DNA of 64,000 nucleotides from Roseithermus sacchariphilus (GTDB lineage Bacteria > Bacteroidota > Rhodothermia > Rhodothermales > MEBIC09517): the NCBI GenBank assembly GCA_003285105.1, contig CP030158.1:186001-250000 (forward strand), given 5' to 3'. Each line of letters begins with the position of its first letter. Within the stretch, counting starts at the first letter, position 1. Positions 8,537-18,521 of the stretch are shown piece after piece. The notes beneath the pieces were generated by a model that did no database searches, was not told where the DNA came from, and saw only the letters and a list, made by a program, of their open reading frames with translations. Made by a program: the position numbers and the translations under genes.

Positions 8537-9238
8537 CTACACCGCCGCCCCCAGCACGTGGTTGACCAGCGAGCGGAAGATCAGCAGGCCGTCCTCGCTG
8601 CCCAGGATCGCCTCGGCACACCGCTCGGGGTGCGGCATCATCCCGAGCACGTTGCGCCGGGCATTCACGATACCGGCGATGTTACGGGCGGAGCCGTTCG
8701 GGTTGGCCTCGGGGGTGACGGCACCGTCGGCCGTGCTGTAGCGGAACACCACCTGGCCGTTGGCCTCCAGATCATCCAGCACCTCCTCGCTCGCGTAGTA
8801 ATTGCCTTCCCCATGGGCGATCGGCACCTGGATGACCTGGCCGGGCCGCAGGGCGTTGGTAAACGGCGTATCCGTTTGCTCCGTGCGCAGATAGACGGGC
8901 TTGCAGATGAAACGCAGCGACGCGTTGCGCAGGAGCGCCCCCGGCAGCAACCCGCTCTCGCAGAGTACCTGGAATCCGTTGCAGATTCCGACGACCAGCC
9001 CGCCCTCGTTCGCAAAGCGGACGACGTCGTTCATGATCGGCGAGAAGCGGGCGATGGCACCGGCGCGCAGGTAATCGCCATAGGAAAACCCGCCGGGCAC
9101 GATGACGACGTCGACGTCACCCAGGCGCTCTTCCTTGTGCCAGATGAAGCGCGTGTCCTGACCCAGGACGTGCCGGGTCACATGATAGGCATCGTGGTCG
9201 CAGTTCGAGCCGGGGAAGACGAGAACGCCGAACGTCAT
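8537..9238 (-). CDS. purQ: Phosphoribosylformylglycinamidine synthase subunit PurQ
   Basis: Class I glutamine amidotransferase subunit of the FGAM synthase complex (PurL/PurQ/PurS). It supplies ammonia for step four of purine synthesis. Visible: start [12 protein letters not shown], nucleophile Cys86 in GICNGFQ, and the triad partners His203 and Glu205 in MMPHPER. Length (233 aa) is usual for the free-standing subunit. PurL and PurS are not in the window. A TATCTT box lies upstream on the minus strand near 9290. Confidence 0.95.
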   Translation of the reverse strand: MTFGVLVFPGSNCDHDAYHVTRHVLGQDTRFIWHKEERLGDVDVVIVPGGFSYGDYLRAGAIARFSPIMNDVVRFANEGGLVVGICNGFQVLCESGLLPGALLRNASLRFICKPVYLRTEQTDTPFTNALRPGQVIQVPIAHGEGNYYASEEVLDDLEANGQVVFRYSTADGAVTPEANPNGSARNIAGIVNARRNVLGMMPHPERCAEAILGSEDGLLIFRSLVNHVLGAAV

Positions 9239-9439
9239 GGAAGGCAGGGGGTCGGGTCGAGCAGGGGCCGGGGGAGACGCATCGCTTCAAGATACGACAC
9301 CTCCGGGAGAGGATCCCCGAAGAATGCGCAAAGCACGGGGCGCCCTCGCGCAAAGCACGGCGCGACTTCTCCCGCTCCGGGGCGGCCGATGATGACGGCA
9401 GGCATAGAAGCCGAGGCCGGCGGCAATCGGCGATCGGCC

Positions 9440-9913
9440 TCACAGCACACGCTCGAGGTAGACGACGCCGTCGTGCGGATTGGGGTAATACGGGGGTCGT
9501 TCCCGGAACCCGAGGTCGGCATAGAGCGCGCGTGCCGCCCGCATCGACGTCAGCGTGTCCAGCCGCATGACGGCATAGCCCAGGTCTTGCGCAGCGGCCA
9601 GGATGGCTTCGGCCAGCATCCGCCCGACCCCCAGCCCCCGGGCGCCCGGCTGCACGTACAGCCGCTTCATCTCACAGACGCCGGCCCCCAGGTCCCGCAC
9701 CCCCACCACCCCCACGGCGGCAGCGTCCATGCGGGCCAGCAGCAGCCGGCCGGCCGGCGGGCCATAGATCTGCGGCAGCGTCCTCAGTTCCTGCTCGAAC
9801 CCCTGGAAGCACAGGTCGATCTCCAGCTCGGCGGCATAGGCCTCGAACAGCCGCCGGCCCTCGGCGAAGGCCAGGGCCGTTACGGCCGGCTCGATCACGA
9901 CGCGGGGCTTCAT
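9440..9913 (-). CDS. GNAT-family N-acetyltransferase
   Basis: 157-residue GNAT protein starting MKPRVVIEPAV. The acetyl-CoA-binding motif A is QPGARGLGVGRML, preceded by the MKRLYV strand; the C-terminal ALYADLGF and YY segments are typical. Substrate is unknown. Its ATG overlaps the TGA of the phosphohexomutase gene by four bases, indicating translational coupling. The frame is open far upstream, but only because it runs inside that gene. Confidence 0.88.
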   Translation of the reverse strand: MKPRVVIEPAVTALAFAEGRRLFEAYAAELEIDLCFQGFEQELRTLPQIYGPPAGRLLLARMDAAAVGVVGVRDLGAGVCEMKRLYVQPGARGLGVGRMLAEAILAAAQDLGYAVMRLDTLTSMRAARALYADLGFRERPPYYPNPHDGVVYLERVL

Positions 9914-11349
9914 CCCGGCACCTGTGTCCGGGGCCCCGGGTCGAGGCCCAGTTGCCGCATGGCGTCCTCCACCAGCGCGCGGGCCGCGGCGGCCGTGGGC
10001 GCCTCGGCATAGACCCGCAACACCGGCTCGGTGCCGGAGGGCCGCACCAGCAGCCAGCCCCCGTCGGTCAGGTGCTTGTAGCCGTCCAGCGTGTCCACCG
10101 CCGTCACCGCGTGGCCGGCGATCTCGGTGAGGCCGCCGCCGTCGAGGCGCTCCAGGATCGCCTGCTTGCGGGCATCGGTCGTGTGCACGTCGATGCGATG
10201 ATACTCGTGCGGGCCGAACTCGTCGACCAGTTCCTGCACCAGCGCCGAGAGCGTCCGGCCGCGGCGGACCATCATCTCCACGATCAGCAGGCCGATGTAG
10301 AGGCCGTCGCGCTCGGGGATGTGGCCCTTCACGGCGATCCCGCCGGACTCCTCCCCGCCCACCAGCACGTCGCCCTCGATGATCTTCGGGGCGATGTACT
10401 TGAAGCCGATAGGGGTCGTGTGCAGCGTCAGCCCGTAGGCCGCGGTCATGCGATCGAGCAGGTGCGTCGTCGAGAACGTCTTGATGACGTCCCCGCGCAG
10501 CCCGCGCTCCTGCGAGAGGTATTTGACGAGCAGCGCCAGGATCTGGTGCGAGCTGACGAACCGCCCCCGCTCGTCGACCATACCGATGCGGTCGGCATCG
10601 CCGTCGTTGGCCAGGCCCGCGGCACAGCCCTCGCGCACGACGGCCTCGGCCAGGCGGGTCAGGTTGCGCTCGATGGGCTCCGGCGCCTGCCCCTGAAAGC
10701 CCGGGTTTTCCTCGCTGCGCAGGGCCACGACCCGGTCGGCGCCGAGCAGCCGGGCCGGCGCGCCCTGCCCGGCTCCGAACATGGCGTCGTGCGCCACCGT
10801 GATGCCGGCGGCGCGGATGGCGTCCAGATCCAGGCGGCGGCGCAGGAAGTCCAGATAGGCCTCGTAGAGGTCCACCTCCTCGATCCACCCCTCTGCCCGG
10901 TACGCCGCGTAGGGCCGGAGGTCGAGGCGGTCGTCCGGCAGGTCGTTGATGATCGCCTCGACCTCCGCGATCATGGCCGGGGAGGCCGGACCGCCGAAAC
11001 GGGACTTGATCTTGAAGCCGTTGTAGGCGGGGGGGTTGTGGCTGGCGGTGATGACCAGCCCGGCGTCGCACCCGTCGTGCCGGGCGGCCCAGCTGACGGC
11101 CGGCGTGGGGACGAACGTCTGGGCGAAGCGCACGGCGATGCCCTGGGAGGCCATCACCCGGGCGGTCCACTCGGCGAAGGCACGGCCCTGGAAGCGGGTG
11201 TCGTGCCCGATCACGACGCGGGGCGTGGCCCCGGCGGTGCGCTTCAGCCAGAGGGCCGTGCCGCGGGCGACGCGCTCCAGGTTGGCAAAGGTGTATCCGT
11301 CGGCGATGACGGCGCGCCAGCCGTCGGTTCCAAACGTGATGCGGGTCAT
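9910..11349 (-). CDS. Phosphoglucomutase/phosphomannomutase family protein
   Basis: 479-residue alpha-D-phosphohexomutase. Domain 1 carries the phosphoserine loop VITASHNPPAYNG (Ser103). Domain 2 has the metal loop DGDADR (Asp249, 251, 253). Domain 3 has the sugar-binding GGEESGGI segment. Domain 4 has the phosphate-binding RPSGTEPVLRVY. It interconverts hexose 1- and 6-phosphates for glycan or nucleotide-sugar synthesis; glucose versus mannose preference cannot be read from sequence. The downstream GNAT gene is coupled by ATGA overlap. Confidence 0.92.
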   Translation of the reverse strand: MTRITFGTDGWRAVIADGYTFANLERVARGTALWLKRTAGATPRVVIGHDTRFQGRAFAEWTARVMASQGIAVRFAQTFVPTPAVSWAARHDGCDAGLVITASHNPPAYNGFKIKSRFGGPASPAMIAEVEAIINDLPDDRLDLRPYAAYRAEGWIEEVDLYEAYLDFLRRRLDLDAIRAAGITVAHDAMFGAGQGAPARLLGADRVVALRSEENPGFQGQAPEPIERNLTRLAEAVVREGCAAGLANDGDADRIGMVDERGRFVSSHQILALLVKYLSQERGLRGDVIKTFSTTHLLDRMTAAYGLTLHTTPIGFKYIAPKIIEGDVLVGGEESGGIAVKGHIPERDGLYIGLLIVEMMVRRGRTLSALVQELVDEFGPHEYHRIDVHTTDARKQAILERLDGGGLTEIAGHAVTAVDTLDGYKHLTDGGWLLVRPSGTEPVLRVYAEAPTAAAARALVEDAMRQLGLDPGPRTQVPG

Positions 11350-11511
11350 GTAGACGTCGGATGGTTTACTGGCGGTGAAGGGCCGTGGAACGTGGAGCGC
11401 ACGACCCGGAAAGCCCGGAAAGCCCGGACGGCGCGGATGGCCCGGCCCAAGATAGGCGATCCGAGGGAGAGGAAAACGGCCACGACGCGACGGCGAAGAC
11501 GCCGGCCCGGC

Positions 11512-13233
11512 TCAGGGGGCCCGCTTGCCGGCGGCCATCAGCTCGCGGGCGCTTTCGAGCACGGCGTCGGTGACCTCCGCCCCGCCGATGAGCCGCGCCA
11601 CCTGCGCCGCCCGCTCGTGCTCGGCCAGCCGCCGGATCTGCGTCTTCGTCCGGCCCTCGTCGACGTGCTTCTCCACGACGAAGTGCTCGTCGCCCAGCGC
11701 GGCGATCTGCGGCAGGTGCGTGATGGCGATGATCTGATGGTAGCTGGCCAGGTCGCGCAGGCGCTGGCCGACCTGCCGGGCGATGGCGCCGGAGATGCCG
11801 ACGTCGATCTCGTCGAAGACGAGGATCGGCAGGCGGTCGCTCTTGGCCAGGATCGTCTTGAGCGCCAGCATGATGCGGCTGACCTCCCCGCCGGAGGCCA
11901 CCCGCGCCAGCGGCCGGGGCGCCTCGCCCACGTTCGTGGTCAGGAAGAACTCGACGCGGTCCATGCCGTGGGCATAGGCGGCGTAGCGGCGCGGCGGCTG
12001 GCCGGGCACCTCGAAGGGGATCCAGCCGGCAGGGTCTTCCTCGTGCTCGAAGCGCACCTCGAAGCGGCTGTGCGGCATTCCCAGGCCGGCCAGCTCCAGC
12101 CCGATGGCCTGCTCGATGCGCTCGGCCACCTCGCGGCGTTTGGCGGAGAGACGCTGCGCCGCATCGGCCAGGGCGCGCTCCGCCCCGGCGATGCGTTCGG
12201 TCAGGCGCCCGATGGCCCCCTCGAAGTCCGTCGCCAGCGCGTACGTCTCGCCGATCTCCCGGCGATAGTCCAGCACGGCCTCCAGCGTCCCGCCGTAGCG
12301 GCGCTTGAGGTGCTCCAGCTCGCCCAGCCGCGTGCGGATGGCCTCCAGCCGCTCCGGGTTGAACTCGATACGGGTGTTGTAATCCTGCAGAAACTTGGCG
12401 ACTTCCGAGACGATGATCTGGGCGGACTTGATCTCGTCGTACGCCTCGGCGAACTCGGGGTCGATGCGGGCCAGGTCCTGCAACTCGTTGCGGGCGACGA
12501 CGAGCAGGTCGTGCACGGCGCCGTCGCGCTCGTAGAGCAGCTGGTAGAGTTCGGCCGAGGCTTCATAGAGCCGCTCGGCGTTTTCCAGGATGCGGCGCTC
12601 GGCCTCCAGCGCGTCTTCCTCGCCCGGCTGCGGGCCGATGCGGTCGATCTCCTCGATCTGAAAGCCGTAGAGCTCCTTCTGCTGCTGCAACGCCCGCTCG
12701 CGGGCCCGCAGCCCCTCCAGCTCGTCGCGCAGGCGCGCCACCTCGTCGTACTGCCGGCCGTAGTGGCGGACCAGCCCGCCCAGGCTCCCGAAGCTGTCGA
12801 GCAGGTCGACGTGCGTCTCGGTGCGCAGGAGCGACTGATGCTCGTGCTGCCCGTGCAGATCGATGAGCTGCGCGGCGACCTCCCGCAGCAGGTGCAGCGT
12901 GGCCGGCGTGTCGTTGATGAAGGCCCGGCTCTGCCCCGCCGTCACCTCGCGGCGCACGATCATCTGCGGCCCCGCGTCGATGGCGTTGGCTTCGAGCAAC
13001 GCGCGCAGCTTCGGCGTGTCCGTCTCGTCGAAGATGCCCTCGATGACGGCCTTGCGGGCGCCCGTGCGGAGGGATTCGGTGGAGGCCCGCTCGCCCAGGA
13101 TCAGCTTCAGCGCGCCGACGAGGATGGACTTGCCGGCCCCCGTCTCCCCGGTGATGATGTTCAGCCCGCTGCCGAACTCACACGACAGTTCCTCGATGAG
13201 CGCGTAGTCCCGGATGTAGAGCGATCGGAGCAT
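11512..13233 (-). CDS. recN: DNA repair protein RecN
   Basis: 573-residue SMC-like ATPase of double-strand-break repair. Walker A is GETGAGKS (residues 29-36). Two long coiled-coil arms flank the middle, and the C-terminal half has the ABC signature VASGGEVSRIMLALK and Walker B PILVFDEIDVGISG. The start is at the conserved MLRSLYIRDYALIEEL. Upstream is a 150-bp gap to secA, and downstream a 160-bp gap with no gene. Confidence 0.96.
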   Translation of the reverse strand: MLRSLYIRDYALIEELSCEFGSGLNIITGETGAGKSILVGALKLILGERASTESLRTGARKAVIEGIFDETDTPKLRALLEANAIDAGPQMIVRREVTAGQSRAFINDTPATLHLLREVAAQLIDLHGQHEHQSLLRTETHVDLLDSFGSLGGLVRHYGRQYDEVARLRDELEGLRARERALQQQKELYGFQIEEIDRIGPQPGEEDALEAERRILENAERLYEASAELYQLLYERDGAVHDLLVVARNELQDLARIDPEFAEAYDEIKSAQIIVSEVAKFLQDYNTRIEFNPERLEAIRTRLGELEHLKRRYGGTLEAVLDYRREIGETYALATDFEGAIGRLTERIAGAERALADAAQRLSAKRREVAERIEQAIGLELAGLGMPHSRFEVRFEHEEDPAGWIPFEVPGQPPRRYAAYAHGMDRVEFFLTTNVGEAPRPLARVASGGEVSRIMLALKTILAKSDRLPILVFDEIDVGISGAIARQVGQRLRDLASYHQIIAITHLPQIAALGDEHFVVEKHVDEGRTKTQIRRLAEHERAAQVARLIGGAEVTDAVLESARELMAAGKRAP

Positions 13234-13385
13234 GACGGCTGCCTACGGAATCGGCAGGACCCGAAAAAATCGAGATAGCGGCCCGCGCGCTGCTTCCCTG
13301 CGGAAAGGAGGAAGGACGAGGGGCGAAGGCCGGGCCCGGAACACGGGTTCCCCTCCCCCCTTCGACCTTCCCCCCTCGTCCCGGC

Positions 13386-16300
13386 TCAATCGTCTTCTCT
13401 GGCGATCAGCGTCCAGCCCTGCTGCAGCTTCTGTTCGGCATACTTGTACTTGAGCGTCTCGGTATGGCCGGTCCGGGGGTTCTGGATCGTGACGCGGTCG
13501 TTGCGGCCGATCTTGTCCACGGTGATGGGCTGGCGGTTGACCGTCGGGTCGCGCTCGGCGGCCGAGGCGTCGCCGCCGTTGGCGCCCACGCCGTAGGAGG
13601 GGTCCGCGGCGTGCTGGGCGCGGGCGCGGCTCGGGTCCAGGCGGCGGCGCGGCGCCGGGCCGCCCTGGCGCGGCTGCTGCCGGGCATCGACCAGCGGGCC
13701 GGCCCGGAAGACGAGCGAGACCACCTCGCGGTTGATGTCCTCCATCATCTCCTTGAACAACCGGAACGCCTCCATCTTGTACTCGACGAGCGGGTCGCGC
13801 TGGCCGAAGGCGCGGAGGTGGATGCCCTCCTTCACCTCGTCGAGCGCGCGGAGGTGCTCCGTCCACTTCTCGTCGATGGTTGAGAGCAGCGCCACGCGCT
13901 CCAGGGCGTCGTTGATCTCCTGCCCCTGCGTGGCGAGGGCGTCTTCCACCTTCGCCACGGCGCGCAGCAGCCGGCGGCCGTCGGTGAAGTCGACGTAGAC
14001 CCGCTCCGGGCGCTTGTCCGGGTCCTGCTGCTGCACCTGCTGCATGGCCTGGAAGAAGGGCCGGGCCAGCGCCTCGCGCTTGCGGCGGTAGGCGGCCACG
14101 GCCTCCTCGAAGACCTTCTGGATCGTGCCGTCCTCCCCGAGCCGCACGAGCTCCTCGCGCTCGTGGTTGAAGTCGATCGCCAGCGTGCGGAGCAGGTCCT
14201 CCCGCATCTCGTCGAAGTTGCCCTCGTCGTAGTGGCGCTGCACGATCTCCTCGACGACCTGGCGGAGCATGTCCAGGATCTCGCCGCGCAGGCGCTCACC
14301 CTTGAGGGCGTGCATGCGGCGGTCATAGATCACCTGGCGCTGGGCGTTGAGCACGTCGTCGTACTCGAGCTGGCGCTTGCGGATGGCGAAGTTGTTCTGC
14401 TCCACCTTTTTCTGCGCCCGCTCGATGCTCTTGTTGACCCAGGGATGGGTGATGACCTCGCCCTCCTCGACGCCCAGGCGGTCCATGACGCGCGTGACGC
14501 GGTCGGAGCCGAAGAGGCGCATCAGGTTGTCCTCGAGCGAGACGTAGAACTGGCTCTCGCCGGGGTCGCCCTGGCGGCCCGAGCGGCCACGGAGCTGCAG
14601 GTCGATGCGGCGGCTCTCGTGCCGCTCGGTGCCGAGGATGGCCAGGCCGCCCAGCTCGCGGACGCCCGGCCCCAGCTTGATGTCGGTCCCGCGCCCGGCC
14701 ATGTTCGTGGCGATGGTCACGGCGCCCTTCCGGCCGGCCTCGGCGACGATCTGGGCCTCCTGCTTGGCGCGGTCGCGGCGGGCGTTGAGCACGTTGTGCG
14801 GAATGCCAGCGCGCTTGAGCATGCGGCTGAGCGTCTCCGAGACCTCCACGGACGTGGTGCCCACGAGCACCGGCTGGCCCTTCCTGTGGTATTCCTCGAT
14901 CTTCTCGATGGCCGCCCGGTACTTCTCCCGCCGCGTCTTGAAGACCAGGTCGTCGAGGTCCTTCCGGGCGATGGGCTTGTTGGTCGGGATGACGACCACG
15001 TCCATCTTGTAGATCTTGTAGAACTCCTCCGCCTCCGTCTCGGCCGTGCCGGTCATGCCGGCCAGCTTGTGGTACATGCGGAAGTAGTTCTGCAGCGTGA
15101 TGGTGGCGTAGGTCTGCGTCGCGGCCTGGACCTGCACGCCCTCCTTCGCTTCGATGGCCTGGTGGAGGCCGTCCGAATAGCGCCGGCCGGGCAGGACGCG
15201 CCCGGTGTGCTTGTCGACGATCTGCACCTTGCCGTCCTGCACGATGTACTCGACGTCCTTCTCGTAGAGCGTGTAGGCCCGCAGCAGCTGCTCGATGGCA
15301 TGCAGCCGCTCGGCCCGGTCGGCATAGAGGGCGTGCAGGTCGCGTTTCTTCTCCTCGTACTCCTTGCGGAGCACGCTGCGGTCGTTCTCCAGCTTGTGCT
15401 GGCGTTTCTCCTCGGTCAGATCGTCCCGGTTCTCCAGCTCCTGCTCCAGCTCCCGGAGCTTCTGCGCCAGTTCCTGGTCGAGCTTCGCCGAGAGATCCCC
15501 GAGGTCGGGCAGGACGAAGAGGTCCTCGTCTTCCCCGGCCGCCTTCGCCGCGAAGGCACGCCCCTTCTCGGTCATCTCGATGGCGTGGTTCTTCTCGTCG
15601 AGCGCGTAGTAGAGCGCCTCGTCGACGAACGGCATGTTCTTGGCGTTGTCCTGGAGGTAATAGGCCTCCGTCTTCAGCCGCAGCCGGTCCATGCCCGGCT
15701 CCTGGAGCAGCTTGATGAGCCGGTTGTTGCGGGGGAAGCCGCGCGAGGCCCGGAGCAGCGCCAGCCCGGCCTCCTGCTCCAGCCGCTGCGCCTCCTTGTT
15801 GTCGCCACGGGCCAGCGCCTCGTCCCGCGCCTTCAGCTTCTCCTCAGCCTCGCTGACGAACTGGGCCACGAGCTTCTTCTGCGCGTAGACCAGCTTTTCG
15901 ATGGTGGGTTTGAGTTCGGCGAAGCGGCTGTCGTTGGACTGCGGTACCGGGCCGGAGATGATCAGCGGCGTGCGCGCCTCGTCGATCAGCACGGAGTCCA
16001 CCTCGTCCACGATGGCGTAGTGATGCCCGCGCTGCACGAGCTGCTCCGGGTCGATCACGAAGGAGTTGTCGCGGAGGTAGTCGAAGCCGAACTCGTTGTT
16101 CGTGCCGTAGGTGATGTCGGCCAGGTAGGCGTTGCGCCGGCCCTCCGAATGCGGCTCGTACTTGTCGATGACGTCGACGGTCAGGCCGAGGTATTCGAAG
16201 ATCGGACCCATCCACTCGGCGTCCCGCTGGGCCAGGTAGGGGTTGACCGTCACCAGGTGCACGCCGCGCCCGGCCAGGGCGTTGAGGTAGACGGGGGCGA

Positions 16301-16871
16301 CGGCCACGAGCGTCTTCCCCTCGCCCGTCTTCATCTCGGCGATGCGCCCCTGGTGCAGCACGATGCCCCCGAGGAGCTGGACGTCGTAGGGGACCATGTC
16401 CCACTCGATCTCCGAGCCGCCGGCGACCCACTTTTTGCCGAGCATCCGGCGGCAGGTCTCCTTCACGACGGCGAACGCTTCCGGCAGCAACTCGTCGAGC
16501 ACGTCCTCGACGGTGTCGAGCCATTCCTGCTCCAGCTCGTCCAGTTCTTCGTAGAGGTCCTGGCGCTCCTCCAGCGTCAGCTCGGGTTCGGCCTCGGCGG
16601 GCTGGCCGTCCCCGCCGGCCACCTCTACGACCGCCTCGGCGGCCTGTTCGGCACCCCGCAGGCGGGCGTGGATCTCCTGCTGCCGCGCCTCGATGTCGGC
16701 CACGGCCTCGCGGATGCGCTGCTTGAAGACGTCGGTCCGGGCCTTCAGTTCGGCCTCCGACAGCGCGGTCAGGCGCTCGGCCTCCGCGTTGATCTGCTCG
16801 ACGATGGGCCAGAGCTTGGACAGCTCCCGCTCGTTTTTATCGCCAAACAGATTTTTGATGAACTTGATCAT
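13386..16871 (-). CDS. secA: Preprotein translocase ATPase SecA
   Basis: 1161-residue motor of the Sec export channel. Visible: Walker A in MKTGEGKTLVA, DEVDSVLIDEART (motif II), helicase-like TNMAGRGTDI and LQLRGRSGRQGDPG motifs, and the helical scaffold near the C-terminus. It is longer than E. coli SecA (about 900) because of extra charged segments near residues 85-130, 355-400 and 490-540, as in many Bacteroidota. The C-terminus ends in a KYKYAEQKLQQGW segment and lacks the zinc-binding CxCxSGx8CH tail, so SecB or lipid contacts through that tail are not expected. ATG 16871 starts MIKFIKNLFGDKNERE, the family N-terminus. Confidence 0.96.
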   Translation of the reverse strand: MIKFIKNLFGDKNERELSKLWPIVEQINAEAERLTALSEAELKARTDVFKQRIREAVADIEARQQEIHARLRGAEQAAEAVVEVAGGDGQPAEAEPELTLEERQDLYEELDELEQEWLDTVEDVLDELLPEAFAVVKETCRRMLGKKWVAGGSEIEWDMVPYDVQLLGGIVLHQGRIAEMKTGEGKTLVAVAPVYLNALAGRGVHLVTVNPYLAQRDAEWMGPIFEYLGLTVDVIDKYEPHSEGRRNAYLADITYGTNNEFGFDYLRDNSFVIDPEQLVQRGHHYAIVDEVDSVLIDEARTPLIISGPVPQSNDSRFAELKPTIEKLVYAQKKLVAQFVSEAEEKLKARDEALARGDNKEAQRLEQEAGLALLRASRGFPRNNRLIKLLQEPGMDRLRLKTEAYYLQDNAKNMPFVDEALYYALDEKNHAIEMTEKGRAFAAKAAGEDEDLFVLPDLGDLSAKLDQELAQKLRELEQELENRDDLTEEKRQHKLENDRSVLRKEYEEKKRDLHALYADRAERLHAIEQLLRAYTLYEKDVEYIVQDGKVQIVDKHTGRVLPGRRYSDGLHQAIEAKEGVQVQAATQTYATITLQNYFRMYHKLAGMTGTAETEAEEFYKIYKMDVVVIPTNKPIARKDLDDLVFKTRREKYRAAIEKIEEYHRKGQPVLVGTTSVEVSETLSRMLKRAGIPHNVLNARRDRAKQEAQIVAEAGRKGAVTIATNMAGRGTDIKLGPGVRELGGLAILGTERHESRRIDLQLRGRSGRQGDPGESQFYVSLEDNLMRLFGSDRVTRVMDRLGVEEGEVITHPWVNKSIERAQKKVEQNNFAIRKRQLEYDDVLNAQRQVIYDRRMHALKGERLRGEILDMLRQVVEEIVQRHYDEGNFDEMREDLLRTLAIDFNHEREELVRLGEDGTIQKVFEEAVAAYRRKREALARPFFQAMQQVQQQDPDKRPERVYVDFTDGRRLLRAVAKVEDALATQGQEINDALERVALLSTIDEKWTEHLRALDEVKEGIHLRAFGQRDPLVEYKMEAFRLFKEMMEDINREVVSLVFRAGPLVDARQQPRQGGPAPRRRLDPSRARAQHAADPSYGVGANGGDASAAERDPTVNRQPITVDKIGRNDRVTIQNPRTGHTETLKYKYAEQKLQQGWTLIAREDD

Positions 16872-17307
16872 GGTCAGCGTGTGCTTCGCTGCAGAGGGTG
16901 AGTGCGCCGGACCGGCAACCACCGGCCCATCCGGCAGGCGGGCCGGGCGCCGGCCAGAACCGCGCCGCTCCGCCAATCCGACGCGTCTAACGCATGGCTA
17001 CCGGGGTTGTTTTCCCGCCTGCTCACGGCCGCCGCGCTCCCCGGATCCCCCCCGCGGCAGCGGGCTGCTGCGCCCGGCCCGGCGCCGGCCCATCCGCCCT
17101 TCCGACGCGACGAAGGCCCCCCGGCGTGCATCGTCGGGACCGCGCCGGAACCGCGCCGGGACCGCGTAGCCGCGGCGTGCTCGAATCACCCGGCCGGTTT
17201 CTTCCACAGCACCCGGAGCGGATGCGCCAGATCTACCACGCGATGCGGACGAAGGTGATGCTTCTTGTTCGGGAAGCTCGTCCTTTCCGAAGCCGTACCG
17301 CACCCGT
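16872..17307. other. Intergenic region without recognisable gene
   Basis: About 435 bases between the divergent secA and small membrane protein genes. It must hold the secA promoter, but I see no convincing -35/-10 pair or repeat. Frames here are open only because of GC content. Confidence 0.5.
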
Positions 17308-17544
17308 ATGCCGTACCGTCGCGCTCCCCACCCTCGCCATCAGGCCCGTGCGATCGCCTGGATGCTGGTCGTGCCGTGGCTGGCCTTCGGCCTGGGGCTG
17401 TGGTACGTGCGGAGCTTCACGCAACGCATCCTCGAAGGCGGCACCGACTACACGGTGCTCGGCCTCGTCCTCCTGGTAGCCGGGCTGCTCTGGGTCGGCA
17501 CGTACCTGGCCCATCGCGGCTGGACGGCCCTGCGGCAGGGCTGA
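17308..17544 (+). CDS. Small two-helix membrane protein, unknown function
   Basis: 78-residue protein with a short basic N-terminus, two hydrophobic helices (roughly residues 16-34 and 49-67) and a basic C-terminus. Third-position GC is high, like that of real neighbouring genes, which is the main argument that it is coding. No family recognised. Confidence 0.6.
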   Translation: MPYRRAPHPRHQARAIAWMLVVPWLAFGLGLWYVRSFTQRILEGGTDYTVLGLVLLVAGLLWVGTYLAHRGWTALRQG

Positions 17545-17595
17545 TACCGGGGGGGCTTTCGGCGGTCAGCGATCAGCCGGCAGCCCACAGCTCTT

Positions 17596-17728
17596 CCCTT
17601 GCGAAGGGGAGGTGGCCCGCAGGGCCGGAGGGGTAGAACCCATGCCGGTGGCGACATCGCGGCGGTGATGACCCCCTTCCCCCCTCCGGGGACCTTCCCC
17701 CTGCGTGGCCTGCGGCCAGGGGGAAGGG
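17596..17728. repeat. 133-bp intergenic repeat, copy 1
   Basis: Differs from the copy at 17765-17897 at one position seen by eye. Each copy starts with a CCTTGCGAAGG-type palindrome and ends with a long inverted repeat (CTTCCCCCTG ... CAGGGGGAAG). It is therefore REP/BIME-like in architecture and could fold as RNA or DNA hairpins. Confidence 0.85.
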
Positions 17729-17764
17729 TCTGGCATCGCACGTTGTAGCAACCATCCAATCCTC

Positions 17765-17897
17765 CCCTTGCGAAGGGGAGGTGGCCCGCAGGGCCGGAGG
17801 GGTAGAACCCATGCCGGTGGCGACATCGCGACGGTGATGACCCCCTTCCCCCCTCCGGGGACCTTCCCCCTGCGTGGCCTGCGGCCAGGGGGAAGGG
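17765..17897. repeat. 133-bp intergenic repeat, copy 2
   Basis: Second copy, offset 169 bp from the first, in the same orientation. Confidence 0.85.
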
Positions 17898-17910
17898 CTT
17901 GTGCCGGCAC

Positions 17911-17966
17911 GAAGCCAGCAGCCTTCAGCCGTCAGCCAGCAGCCAGAAGCCAGTAGCCAGTAGCTT
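17911..17966. repeat. Degenerate AGCCAG(T/C/A)-type short array
   Basis: Irregular 6-9-bp units built from AGCC and CAG (for example AGCCAGAAGCCAGTAGCCAG). Similar patches occur at 17565-17592, 43871-43979 and 44690-44742. Confidence 0.65.
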
Positions 17967-17991
17967 CTCCTGACGGCGTACCCGCCGTTGC

Positions 17992-18222
17992 TCAATGGCC
18001 GCGGACGAGGCGTTGCAGTTGGAGCAGCACGTCGGCTCCGACGAAGTAGGCGACGAAGACCATCAGCGGCAGCGTCCACACGGCAACGACGACGCCCGCG
18101 CCCAGCGGCGCCAGCAGCGACTCGGGACGGCCGTGCAGATACAGCCACAACGACGCGACGCCCAGCGAGGTGGTGCAGAGATGCAGGCCCAGAAAAGCGA
18201 GTACTGCCTGGAAACGCTTCAT
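17992..18222 (-). CDS. Small membrane protein, unknown function
   Basis: 76-residue protein beginning MKRFQAVLAFLGLHL, with two hydrophobic helices (about residues 5-27 and 37-62) and a basic tail. Codon use looks coding. The frame extends upstream to 18333, but ATG 18222 places the first helix at the N-terminus, as expected. No family recognised. Confidence 0.6.
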   Translation of the reverse strand: MKRFQAVLAFLGLHLCTTSLGVASLWLYLHGRPESLLAPLGAGVVVAVWTLPLMVFVAYFVGADVLLQLQRLVRGH

Positions 18223-18521
18223 GGTCGTCCGTGACTCGGTGGGGGGAACTGAAATGCGCTTCACCATGCTACGCCCGCGACGGCGAGTGCGCATGGGCGC
18301 TTCCCGCCATCCTGCCCGGTGCATCCGGCGCATGGCTCACGGGGTTCTGGATGAAGCCCCATCGCCAGATCTCCCCGCCGCCGGGCCGCACGCCGGACGC
18401 CCGGAAAGGCGCTCCTGCCGGATCTCCGCCGCCGGGCCGGGGTATGCCCCTGTCGAACCCCGTCGGCACGCGCTCCTTCCGCCCGCGCGCCACCGCCATC
18501 GCTCTCAGACCCCGGTTTCCC

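Larger units (their letters stand above)
17545..17991. other. Repeat-rich intergenic region
   Basis: Holds two 133-bp direct repeats and two short degenerate AGCC/CAGC arrays (17565-17592 and 17911-17966). No coding sequence is supported. Confidence 0.6.

Noticed and set aside
9914-11170. N-terminal extension of the GNAT protein
   Set aside because: Lies inside the phosphohexomutase gene in another frame and has no similarity; the ATGA overlap fixes the start at 9913.
17596-17897. CRISPR array
   Set aside because: Only two long repeats, no regular spacers and no cas genes.
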